From contig NZ_AMDP01000008.1 of the NCBI RefSeq assembly GCF_028128615.1, forward strand, positions 1 through 39,363: a stretch of DNA of 39,363 nt. Direction: 5' to 3'. Below the pieces are notes generated by a model. The model had not been told where the DNA came from, did no database searches, and worked only from the letters and a program-made list of their open reading frames with translations. This DNA is from Enterococcus sp. 5H. GTDB lineage: Bacteria; Bacillota; Bacilli; Lactobacillales; Enterococcaceae. A program made the translations under genes and the position numbers. Shown here piece by piece: positions 9,763 to 17,418 of this stretch (within the stretch, counting starts at the first letter, position 1; each line of letters starts with the position of its first letter).

Positions 9763-9815
9763 ATGCTTACGTTCAATCTATCTGGAAATAAGGTAGGTTG
9801 AGCGAAGCATTTTTT
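9763..9815 (+). terminator. Strong intrinsic terminator after the backbone pilin
   Basis: The arms 9763-9782 and 9792-9810 pair over about 19 base pairs with one bulged A and a few G-U pairs. T's follow directly (9810-9815). It separates the pilin genes from the WxL part of the locus, so downstream expression needs read-through or an internal promoter between 9816 and 9864. Confidence 0.8.
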
Positions 9816-9864
9816 CATCAAAAAAATCTGAGAAAAATAGAAGTGAAAGGAGTGAACTCCTTAA

Positions 9865-12489
9865 ATGAAACAGCGAAAAAAAATCCTTCTGGGAGCTAGT
9901 ATTCTAGGAACAATTTGCTTAAGTATGCTTATGCAACAACCGAACACGAGAATCAAAGCAGAGGAAGATGAATCGATTTCAAGGCTAGCAAAAACAACTG
10001 AAGAGACACTTATTTCTTCGGTGGAAGTAGAAGGCGATGTTCAGAAGACTTCAACAAATAATATAACAGCTGAAAAAAATTTTTTGAAAGATGAAACAGC
10101 TATTCAGCCTCTCGCAGATAATTTCTTGAAAAATCCTGTTTTTGCTCGAGGGCAAAATAGTAGTGGACAAACGATCATTGCAGACTGGAGTCTTTATATG
10201 CAAAATATGAATGTTTCAGGTGCTCTTAAGGATGTAGTTATTGGTACCACTCCAATGGGGTTTCAAAATAATTACAACCAATTAATTGGAAAAGATGGAG
10301 GAGGTAGTGGATTTGGTAGTGTAGGTTTGTATAAAGAAAATACAGGTAAACTAGAAGCGGATTTAACTGGTGGAGATACAGGTGTTACGTTGCTTGTTGG
10401 GCAAACGATTACCACTATTCCTGGAAAAGAATATACATTTTCTGCGGATACTTGGAGTAGTACAACAAGTAAACGAGCAATTAGTATCTATAACGGAACG
10501 GCTGTTTCAGGACCAAGCGGTATAGCTAATGATGTGACATTGCAAGGAGATCAAAAAATTTCGGCTAGTTTTGTTGCTAAAAGTACCCAAACAACAATGA
10601 GTGTCCGTTTGTATGCTGGTGTGAACCAAAATGTACGTGCAAATATAGGGAATTTAGAAATCAGTGAACAAGATCCTTGGATTCCGGAATATAGTAAATG
10701 GTTGGATTCGACAACAAATGCTATTCCAAAAAGTAATACTTTTTTATTAAGAGAAATGGAAGACACAGAAATTGTTGAGGCTAATGGATTAAGCGTAGAT
10801 CCAGAAGACTCTAATAAGTATATTTATGATTCCGATGAAGCAAATGTTCCTCGTAGTATTAAATTTAAAAATGTTGGTTACTACAATGGTGAAAGTATTA
10901 GTACAAAAATAACATTGACACCTAACTATGATCCTAGCAACACATACAACTCTATTGGTGTAAAAGGTAACTCTTTTTTGACCATATATTCACAGGCTCC
11001 AGTTGGGTCAAAGACAGATATAAAATTTGAGTTTTTTGACAAAGAGAATCAGCCTATAGCTATTTCGGGTTATTGGAACTTTTCTAATTTAAATACATTA
11101 AAATCAATTTCGCTTCCAACTGAACAGATAGAACATGTTTATTCGGTGGATCGTCAGTATGATCCGCCAATAGGGATAAATTATACAATTGATAACAAAG
11201 ATTTGATTTTATCAGGACAAGTTAGTGGTACCTCTTCAACTTCAGCTGATAGACAATTAACAGTAACATATACTGATAAAACAGAATTCTCTTATACGTT
11301 TATTAATAGGTCAAGTGGAGGGATATACGCTTCATACCCAACTACCCCATTGGTGAAAGTGGCAATCCCAGATCCACAAGGTATTGAACAAAAAATTACA
11401 GAAATTACACCAGCAAATGAAACGGAACTTAATTACCAGTTTGTACAACAAATTCCGTATGAAACTCCAGCAAACAGTGATCAACAAATGATGTGGCAAT
11501 TGACATCTCCTGTAGCAAACGAGGTCCTTGGCCAAGGAGAGTGGCGGGTGACTGATGAGGCAGGTGTAGATCGAACAAATTTATTCACATTTAATGTAGA
11601 TAGTTTAGGAAATGGAACAGTGACACCTGTGGATATTAAAGACGCAGAGTTGTATAACCATTACTACTTGTTTGAACGGAACCTTCTATTTTCTGGAAAA
11701 GAAGTAGTGGAGAAGACTTTAATAGATAAAGACAATGGTCGCTATCTTGATTATAAGGGAAATGTAGCGTTAACGGTTGACCAGCTACCTCCGATTACAA
11801 CGGACTTTACTACGAGTATCAACTTTGCTTCTACAATTGACTATCAGTATCTCCTGACAGGGACACAAATACCTGTACCAGGATCTGAGAACCAATCAAG
11901 TATAGAGATGGGATTGATTACACATAACTACCCTATACGAACAGCGCCAATAATAGAGGATTATCAAAATGTTTCTCAAGTACCAGAAAATATAGCAACT
12001 GAAAAAGTACATTATACCAAAAAAAATGTCACGTTTAATTATGAGTTTGTTCCGGGAAATATAGGTATTAATGTGCCGGAAATCATGGCGTTTAAAGAGA
12101 CTAATATATCTGTAACTAAACAAACTAAATCGTTGCGCGAAGATCCTGATTGGGCAATTAAAGTGACAGATAAACGGGCGAATTCCTTGAGAAATCAATG
12201 GCAATTAACCGCGCGACTTAATGAGCCGTTTACCAATAAAAAAGATCAAACATTGGATTCAGTCCTGAAATTTAAAGCGGCTGCGGATAAACCAACGTAC
12301 ACCTTGGATGCTGTAAATAGCGTACCAATCTATCAAAGTGAAGGTACGCCTGATAAAGTGATAGATCAAGAAATTCGCTGGAGCGCAGATACCGGCTTCT
12401 ATTTAGATTTTGACGCCTTTGGGTTTTATCCAACCGGAGATTACACGTCAGTCATTGAATTTAGTCTAGAATCTGTTCCAACATCATAG
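9865..12489 (+). CDS. Large WxL-domain surface protein
   Basis: A secreted protein of 874 residues with a signal peptide (about 1-31). A beta-rich region with jelly-roll/carbohydrate-binding character follows at about 95-270 (the stretch beginning FLKNPVFARGQNSSG is typical of such lectin-like domains, but I cannot name the family). The middle is long and unrecognised. The C-terminal WxL-type domain has its proximal motif at Trp779 (QWQLTARLNEPF). At the distal site, where WxL proteins normally have W-T-L, this protein has EFSLES, so the second Trp is replaced by Phe. WxL domains attach non-covalently to peptidoglycan. It is the first gene of a csc-type set (large WxL, small LPxTG-like, WxL, DUF916), the same order as at 24740-29177. 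The next ATG is 12 bases past its stop. Confidence 0.8.
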   Translation: MKQRKKILLGASILGTICLSMLMQQPNTRIKAEEDESISRLAKTTEETLISSVEVEGDVQKTSTNNITAEKNFLKDETAIQPLADNFLKNPVFARGQNSSGQTIIADWSLYMQNMNVSGALKDVVIGTTPMGFQNNYNQLIGKDGGGSGFGSVGLYKENTGKLEADLTGGDTGVTLLVGQTITTIPGKEYTFSADTWSSTTSKRAISIYNGTAVSGPSGIANDVTLQGDQKISASFVAKSTQTTMSVRLYAGVNQNVRANIGNLEISEQDPWIPEYSKWLDSTTNAIPKSNTFLLREMEDTEIVEANGLSVDPEDSNKYIYDSDEANVPRSIKFKNVGYYNGESISTKITLTPNYDPSNTYNSIGVKGNSFLTIYSQAPVGSKTDIKFEFFDKENQPIAISGYWNFSNLNTLKSISLPTEQIEHVYSVDRQYDPPIGINYTIDNKDLILSGQVSGTSSTSADRQLTVTYTDKTEFSYTFINRSSGGIYASYPTTPLVKVAIPDPQGIEQKITEITPANETELNYQFVQQIPYETPANSDQQMMWQLTSPVANEVLGQGEWRVTDEAGVDRTNLFTFNVDSLGNGTVTPVDIKDAELYNHYYLFERNLLFSGKEVVEKTLIDKDNGRYLDYKGNVALTVDQLPPITTDFTTSINFASTIDYQYLLTGTQIPVPGSENQSSIEMGLITHNYPIRTAPIIEDYQNVSQVPENIATEKVHYTKKNVTFNYEFVPGNIGINVPEIMAFKETNISVTKQTKSLREDPDWAIKVTDKRANSLRNQWQLTARLNEPFTNKKDQTLDSVLKFKAAADKPTYTLDAVNSVPIYQSEGTPDKVIDQEIRWSADTGFYLDFDAFGFYPTGDYTSVIEFSLESVPTS

Positions 12490-12501
12490 GAGGTAGAGAC
12501 A

Positions 12502-12867
12502 ATGAAAAAACAGAAAAAGGCCTTACTTATTTTGTTCACTGCCTTCATCCTATGCATGATTGGTGGACAGACAGTTCAAGCAGAAGGAACAGCTAGTAAC
12601 AGCAGTAAAGCAGGCATTACCTTGAAAATCAAAGAAGAACCACCTACGACGAGTGAACCAGCTCCTGAGCCAACAACACCTTCCGACCCGGTAAAGGAGC
12701 TGCCAAATGTTCCAATAGAAGACAGTACACCAAGCGGAAAAGGGATTGTTAATGGTTTAAAGCTCTTACCAAGTATGGGTGAACTCACAAGCAATGGCTG
12801 GTGGCTTGGGTTAGGATTACTTTTGATTATCGGAGTTGCTTACCAAGTTCACCACCGTCGAAAATAA
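12502..12867 (+). CDS. Small LPxTG-like surface protein with variant motif LPSMG
   Basis: A short precursor of 121 residues: signal peptide (about 1-27, ending VQA), a Pro/Thr/Glu-rich spacer, then LPSMGE, a hydrophobic segment (WWLGLGLLLIIGVAY) and the tail HHRRK. This is the architecture of the small sortase substrate of csc/WxL clusters. The Thr that sortases cleave after is Met here, so normal sortase processing is doubtful. The equivalent protein at 27160 has a canonical LPYTGE. It is placed between two WxL genes and is probably co-translated with them (GGAGG just before the ATG). Confidence 0.8.
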   Translation: MKKQKKALLILFTAFILCMIGGQTVQAEGTASNSSKAGITLKIKEEPPTTSEPAPEPTTPSDPVKELPNVPIEDSTPSGKGIVNGLKLLPSMGELTSNGWWLGLGLLLIIGVAYQVHHRRK

Positions 12868-12899
12868 CACCAGTTTTATCGGCCAGTCATGGCTGTTAT
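12864..12899 (+). other. Intercistronic hairpin
   Basis: ATAACACCA (12864-12872) pairs with TGGCTGTTAT (12890-12899), leaving one bulged C. No T-run follows, so it is probably an mRNA processing or stability element rather than a terminator. It begins inside the last codons of the preceding gene. Confidence 0.4.
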
Positions 12900-12931
12900 C
12901 TTACAATAAAATAGTAGAGGAGAAATTAGTT

Positions 12932-13732
12932 ATGAAAACAACCACATTACTTACTATGACAGGAATAATCAGTTTAACGGCAATTGCCCTAAGTGGGGTT
13001 AGCGCACAAGCAGTAACAGCGACAACGGCTCAAGGAGATTCAGAAGGAACCGTGACATTGAAGAAAACTGTTTTACCAGGAGGAAGCGCAGAAGTAGTGG
13101 ATCCAGGAACGGTGAAACCTGCCCCAGTCGCACCTGTGACACCACCCGAAGTAAAAGCAGAGGTTGGAGACGATACAGCTTCAATGGTCTACTATCCAGA
13201 TTTCGAATTTGGGGAGCATACCTACCAAATCACGAAAGCGGCAACGTATGATGCGATTGCTCCAGTGTTTAAACAAGAAAATAATACGGATAAAGTTATG
13301 CCGAACTTTGTGCAGGTGAACAATAGCCCTGAATCTGTTACATGGAAAGTGAGTGTTTCAGCGACAGAGTTCGTTGCAGCTGGTGCTTCAGGAAGTGTGT
13401 TAGCTGGTGCTCAAATGAAACTAAACAATGTAATGGTCAATAATCAATTAGGGAATGCGGCGACAACACCTGCCGCAACTTATACCTTAACGCCAGGAAA
13501 CAGTGTGACAGTTGGAAACTATACGAAACCAGAGGATGATACGTATAATGCCTTAAGTATCAACTCGATTGTGTTTGGCTCAACGTCTACGACACCAACA
13601 GGGGAAGCAGATGAAAGTGGCGATGAAGTGACGTACAATACAGGAGTCCAATTAAGTGTTCCTTCAGGAATGTCTATCCAAAATACGACGTACACCTCTG
13701 ATTTAGAGTGGACAATGGAATCAACGATTTAA
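12932..13732 (+). CDS. WxL-domain surface protein
   Basis: A secreted protein of 266 residues with a signal peptide (about 1-25, ending VSAQA). It is followed by TVTLKKTVLPGGSAEVVDPG and a Pro-rich stretch, as is common at the start of small WxL proteins, then one WxL domain to the end. The proximal motif is VTWKVSVSA. The distal motif is DLEWTMEST, where the usual form is WTL. I chose the ATG at 12932 because it directly precedes the signal peptide and has AGAGGAGA about seven bases upstream. An in-frame ATG at 12836 would overlap the previous gene and place the signal peptide internally. It should bind peptidoglycan and work with the adjoining DUF916 protein. Confidence 0.85.
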   Translation: MKTTTLLTMTGIISLTAIALSGVSAQAVTATTAQGDSEGTVTLKKTVLPGGSAEVVDPGTVKPAPVAPVTPPEVKAEVGDDTASMVYYPDFEFGEHTYQITKAATYDAIAPVFKQENNTDKVMPNFVQVNNSPESVTWKVSVSATEFVAAGASGSVLAGAQMKLNNVMVNNQLGNAATTPAATYTLTPGNSVTVGNYTKPEDDTYNALSINSIVFGSTSTTPTGEADESGDEVTYNTGVQLSVPSGMSIQNTTYTSDLEWTMESTI

Positions 13733-13757
13733 GATAACTAAACGATAGTAGGTATAG

Positions 13758-13780
13758 GAGATCGTTCAGTGAACGGTCTC
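13758..13780 (+). other. Intercistronic hairpin / weak terminator
   Basis: GAGATCGTTC and GAACGGTCTC pair over 10 bp (one G-U) with loop AGT. Only TTGCTT follows, so termination would be partial at best. It sits between the WxL gene and the DUF916 gene. Confidence 0.5.
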
Positions 13781-13828
13781 TTGCTTCTATAAAAGAAAAA
13801 CTTTTTTAACCGTGAAAAGAGGGGAAAA

Positions 13829-14971
13829 ATGGTGAAGAAAAAAAGATACTGGGGATTATTTTTTATCCTTGTATTTGTCGGATTAGTGTCAGGCGCTAGT
13901 CGAGTGAGCGCTGGAGAATTAGATTTTACGGTTACTCCTATATTTCCAGAAAACCAACAAAACAAAGCATTAGGTTATTTTGATTTACGAATGAAACCAA
14001 ACCAAAAACAATTCATTGAAGTGGAGATAAACAATACATCAGATCGTGCCATCACGGTAGAAATGCATGCGACGACGGCGGTGACGAATTTGAATGGAGT
14101 TATTGAATATAAAGATTTAGAGCCTACATTGGATACCAGCTTGACTTATCCTTTCCAAACTGTCGCTGAACTACCAGAGTCGGTTGATCTAAAGGGGAAC
14201 GAAACGAAGAAAGTCACAATTGAATTGACGATGCCGGAAGAAGAATACAACGGTATGATTCTAGGCGGTCTGTACTTTAAGGAACAAGGGAAAAAAGAAA
14301 CAGAATTATCTGATCAAAAAGGAATGGGTGTTCGTAATGTCTTTTCTTATGTGGTGGGGGTTAAATTAACGGAAACAGATCTGACATTTCAACCAGATCT
14401 AAAACTATTAGAAGCACGTGGGGGACAAGTTAATTATCATAATGCGTTTGAAGCCCAATTACAAAATCCCGAAGCAGTAGAAATGAATGATCTAACAGTC
14501 ACCGCACAAGTAATGAAACAAGGGAGTTCAACGATATTATATGAAGAAACCAGAGAAGGGCTGCGCATGGCGCCAAACTCTAATTTCTATTATCCGGTCC
14601 CATTGAACGGTGGTGCGTTTCAATCAGGAACATACGATATGTTGGTTAAAGCCCATACACCAGAACAAGAGTGGGAGCTAAAAACATCCTTTGAGATTAC
14701 TGCAGATCAAGCCAAACAAATCAATGAGGCATCGGTGGAAGACATAGAGTATGGCCCACCGTACTGGTTATGGATTAGTATCGGTGCAGGAATCATCCTA
14801 GTCGTAATTGTGTTCGGCGTGTTATGGTACCGATACCGAGTGAAGCAAATAAGAGAACAGTTAGCGTCCCAACTGAACAGACACAAAGGCCCAATTCAAG
14901 GGGGAAATCATAAAAAACAGGGGGCAGCTGCTACAGGAACGAAGAAAAAATCGTTGAAAAAAGATCGTTGA
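13829..14971 (+). CDS. DUF916/DUF3324 membrane protein (WxL-interacting, first copy)
   Basis: A 380-residue membrane-tethered extracellular protein. It has a signal peptide (1 to about 29). A DUF916 (WxL-protein peptidoglycan domain) region follows, with the hallmark start LDFTVTPIFPENQ, then YFDLRMKP and ETKKVTIELTMP. A DUF3324 (host-binding domain) region comes next, with NLTV-type strands and LRMAPNSNFYYPV. There is one transmembrane helix at about 308-332 and a basic cytoplasmic tail ending KKKSLKKDR. Proteins of this family are encoded with WxL proteins and interact with them. It is a paralogue of the proteins at 18383 and 28122. The start has RBS GAGGGG directly upstream. Confidence 0.9.
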   Translation: MVKKKRYWGLFFILVFVGLVSGASRVSAGELDFTVTPIFPENQQNKALGYFDLRMKPNQKQFIEVEINNTSDRAITVEMHATTAVTNLNGVIEYKDLEPTLDTSLTYPFQTVAELPESVDLKGNETKKVTIELTMPEEEYNGMILGGLYFKEQGKKETELSDQKGMGVRNVFSYVVGVKLTETDLTFQPDLKLLEARGGQVNYHNAFEAQLQNPEAVEMNDLTVTAQVMKQGSSTILYEETREGLRMAPNSNFYYPVPLNGGAFQSGTYDMLVKAHTPEQEWELKTSFEITADQAKQINEASVEDIEYGPPYWLWISIGAGIILVVIVFGVLWYRYRVKQIREQLASQLNRHKGPIQGGNHKKQGAAATGTKKKSLKKDR

Positions 14972-15007
14972 TTGTACCCAAAGTTATGACAGGGGAATAA
15001 GCAAGAA

Positions 15008-15280
15008 ATGGAAGAAGACGTTTTAGGAGTGGACGTAGAAATGAAAAACTTTTACTATTTATCAGACAGGCAAAATACCGAAGGGGAATCTGTGATTCAT
15101 ACAATGAATTGTGTCCATGTACCATCGTTGCCTCAGCGTACGATCATTGGGTTAGCATCAAGTGGTTCAGAAGCCGTGCGATTAGCGAAACGATCTTTGA
15201 TTCAACCAAAACGACGTTTGGTTCTTTGTCCAGTCTGTTGCACAGAAGATATGCGTCAAAGGATTCATTTGTTAGAGTAA
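15008..15280 (+). CDS. Small Cys/His protein, possible zinc-binding, unknown function
   Basis: A 90-residue soluble protein without a signal or membrane segment. His31, Cys35, Cys74, Cys77 and Cys78 form an H-x3-C ... C-x2-C pattern with a helix-like SEAVRLAKRS between the pairs. The spacing recalls the small zinc-binding fold of Ada-type domains, but I do not recognise the family. An alternative ATG at 15041 (MKNFYYLSD), with AGGAG 11 bases upstream, would remove 11 residues and keep all ligands. It lies between the DUF916 gene and the first sortase, so it is likely co-transcribed. A cytoplasmic factor inside an otherwise surface-protein operon is unexpected; a regulatory or maturation role is only a guess. 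Confidence 0.7.
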   Translation: MEEDVLGVDVEMKNFYYLSDRQNTEGESVIHTMNCVHVPSLPQRTIIGLASSGSEAVRLAKRSLIQPKRRLVLCPVCCTEDMRQRIHLLE

Positions 15281-15369
15281 TGGTATAGGGGGAATGGGAA
15301 GAAGGAACGAGGGTGTTTTTTTCTTTCTACTCCACTATTTTACATAGAAAAGAAAGGACAGGGTAAGCA

Positions 15370-16497
15370 ATGGAGATCAAAAAAAAACGATCGACACAAC
15401 CAAAGAAAAAACAGCAACTACAAGAAAAAAAATCATGGCGCAAGTTTTTCATAATCGCGTTATACATAGTCGGTATTAGTGTCATTTCTTATCCCTTTGT
15501 CAGTAACGCTCTCTACAAACACGCGCAAAAACAAGCCATCACCCAATATGAAGACACAGTAGCCAAGAAAGAACAAAAACAACAAGAATTAATCAAAAAA
15601 GAAATGCAACAATACAACGAAGGTTTGTTAGGAAATGCCACAACAGACTACGCCATTGAAGCCGAACGAACCCTCTTAAGTCCTAGTGACCACGCGAAGA
15701 AAAAAGAACTGGGCGAGGTTATCGGAATTGTAGAAATCCCTAAAATAAATGTTGAACTGCCAATTTATAACGGCACCAATGAAGAACAAATCACTCGCGG
15801 AGCCGGTTTAATGCAGGGAACCTCTCTTCCCTATGGTGGTGAAAGTACCCATAGTGTGTTATCCAGTCATCGTGGTTTACCCCAAGCAAAACTGTTTACT
15901 GACTTACCCAAATTAGAGTTGGGCGATATGTTTTTTATCAAAGTAGAAAACGAAATACATAGCTATCAAGTCGATCAAATTGAAACCATTGACCCAAATG
16001 ATTTTAGTCTATTAGGAATTGAAAATGGAGAAGATTACGTCACACTATTAACCTGCACACCCTATATGGTCAATACCCATCGGCTACTTGTCCGAGGCAA
16101 ACGCGTTAATCCCTACAAAAAAGAAGACCATCAAAAAGAAGCTAAAAAAGGCATTTGGGAACGAATCAAAAAGATTTTATTGTATGCATTATTAATCTTG
16201 GCAATTTTATTGTTTTTCTATCTCATCAAACGTTACAGGGATAAACAAACACAAAATAAACTGAGCAAAGAAAAATCAAAACAGAAAAATAAAAAAACAA
16301 CAGAAAAGAGGGAGCGAGGTGACCAACGAGCCAAAAAAGACAGATCCAACCCGAACAGCCAAAAAAAGAAAAAAGCGCCCATCGTCTCCAAACAACCAAC
16401 CGGAACGACCAAAAAAACAAGTTCCGTCAAAAAGAAACCGACCCGAACAGTCCAGAACAAAGAAGTCAAAAAAAGCAGAAAACGCAAAAACATCTAA
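15370..16497 (+). CDS. Class C-like sortase 1 with long basic C-terminal tail
   Basis: A membrane transpeptidase of 375 residues. It has a Lys-rich N-terminus (1 to about 25) and an N-terminal transmembrane helix (about 27-48, ending YPFVSNALY). The catalytic domain has His167 (SSHRGLP), Cys229 (TLLTCTPY) and Arg238 (NTHRLLVRGKR). A second transmembrane helix lies at about 268-285, and a roughly 85-residue tail of mostly Lys, Arg, Gln, Ser and Thr ends the protein. Two membrane anchors are typical of class C pilus sortases. The usual DP(F/W/Y) lid motif is not seen ahead of the catalytic domain, and the residue two before the catalytic His is Ser where the other two sortases have Thr/Ala-Gly. 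The last 179 bases are also the start of the next gene in another frame. Confidence 0.9.
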   Translation: MEIKKKRSTQPKKKQQLQEKKSWRKFFIIALYIVGISVISYPFVSNALYKHAQKQAITQYEDTVAKKEQKQQELIKKEMQQYNEGLLGNATTDYAIEAERTLLSPSDHAKKKELGEVIGIVEIPKINVELPIYNGTNEEQITRGAGLMQGTSLPYGGESTHSVLSSHRGLPQAKLFTDLPKLELGDMFFIKVENEIHSYQVDQIETIDPNDFSLLGIENGEDYVTLLTCTPYMVNTHRLLVRGKRVNPYKKEDHQKEAKKGIWERIKKILLYALLILAILLFFYLIKRYRDKQTQNKLSKEKSKQKNKKTTEKRERGDQRAKKDRSNPNSQKKKKAPIVSKQPTGTTKKTSSVKKKPTRTVQNKEVKKSRKRKNI

Positions 16498-17410
16498 ACA
16501 AATAAAAACAGGGCAATCACAACAAAATACAGCCAAGAAAAAACAAAAAAGAAACCCGTTATTCCTCTTAATTATGCTGGTTGGTTTAAGTATTTTCGCC
16601 TACCCTTTTGTCAGTAATGGCTACTATAAATGGGTCCAACGCCAAGCCAATCAAGCCTATTTTGAAGAAACTGGAAAACAAGATCTAGCCAACCAAGCAG
16701 CGATTAAAGAAGAAATGAGTGCCTACAATCAACGACTGGCAGAAGAAAAATACCAAGAACTGGAAATGCCGTTTTTAAAAGCTCAACGTGAAAATCTAAC
16801 GGATAGTAAGAATCAAGAATTAGGCGAAGTTCTATCCGTGGTTGAGATACCGAAAATCCGTGTGGAATTGCCAGTATACAATGGTACAAGTGACCTTCAA
16901 TTACAATATGGCGCAGGCTTACTCCAAGGAACCTCCATGCCGATTGGCGGCGAAAATTCGCACTCCGTCATCACAGGACACCGAGGTTTACCTTCAGCTA
17001 AACTATTTACCGACTTACCGAAACTGGAAAAAGGGGATCAATTCTATCTCCACTTACAAGACGAGATCCATGCCTATGAAGTCGATCAAATCAAAGTCGT
17101 TGAGCCAACCGAAATGGATGATCTGAAGATTGTTCAAGGCGAAGACTATGTCACCCTGTTGACTTGTACCCCTTACATGATAAATACCCATCGACTATTG
17201 GTTCGTGGACATCGCGTGCCGTATGAAAAAGAAAAGCGCCTGCAAGCAATTCATGAAGCACGACTTCATTTTTGGTTGGAAATTGCCCTTTATACACTAG
17301 GAGTATTACTGGTTATTCTTTATATACTTTGGCGTAAAAAACGAAAAAAACGCCAGAAGCAGCAACAAAGCAGACTGGAAACAGCGACTCGCAAAAAAGA
17401 AAGGAGCTGA
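16319..17410 (+). CDS. Class C-like sortase 2, tandem paralogue of sortase 1
   Basis: A 363-residue transpeptidase clearly duplicated from its neighbour: both share YPFVSN after the first membrane helix, the IPKIxVELPxYNGT block, HRGLPxAKLFTDLPKLExGD and TLLTCTPYMxNTHRLLVRG. Catalytic residues are His221, Cys283 and the Arg of NTHRLLVRG. A second membrane helix follows at about 318-340, then a basic tail. The start is the GTG at 16319 behind AGAGGGAG. The ~80-residue Lys/Arg-rich cytoplasmic N-terminus is encoded entirely within the overlap with sortase 1 and just beyond. The only in-frame ATG downstream would fall inside the membrane helix, so the long N-terminus is probably real. No lid motif is seen. 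Confidence 0.88.
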   Translation: MTNEPKKTDPTRTAKKRKKRPSSPNNQPERPKKQVPSKRNRPEQSRTKKSKKAENAKTSKQIKTGQSQQNTAKKKQKRNPLFLLIMLVGLSIFAYPFVSNGYYKWVQRQANQAYFEETGKQDLANQAAIKEEMSAYNQRLAEEKYQELEMPFLKAQRENLTDSKNQELGEVLSVVEIPKIRVELPVYNGTSDLQLQYGAGLLQGTSMPIGGENSHSVITGHRGLPSAKLFTDLPKLEKGDQFYLHLQDEIHAYEVDQIKVVEPTEMDDLKIVQGEDYVTLLTCTPYMINTHRLLVRGHRVPYEKEKRLQAIHEARLHFWLEIALYTLGVLLVILYILWRKKRKKRQKQQQSRLETATRKKERS

Positions 17411-17418
17411 ACCACTGA

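Noticed and set aside
12836-12931. Upstream in-frame start for the second WxL protein.
   Set aside because: It would overlap the previous gene and put the signal peptide 32 residues inside the protein; the ATG at 12932 has a proper RBS.
16226-16536. Several minus-strand ORFs of 60-90 codons opposite the sortase overlap.
   Set aside because: They are Phe/Leu/Ser/Cys-rich mirror images of Lys/Arg-rich coding DNA, without RBS or known motifs.
16842-17126. 94-codon plus-strand ORF inside sortase 2 in another frame.
   Set aside because: Lies wholly inside the catalytic domain of a clear gene; sequence has no family features.
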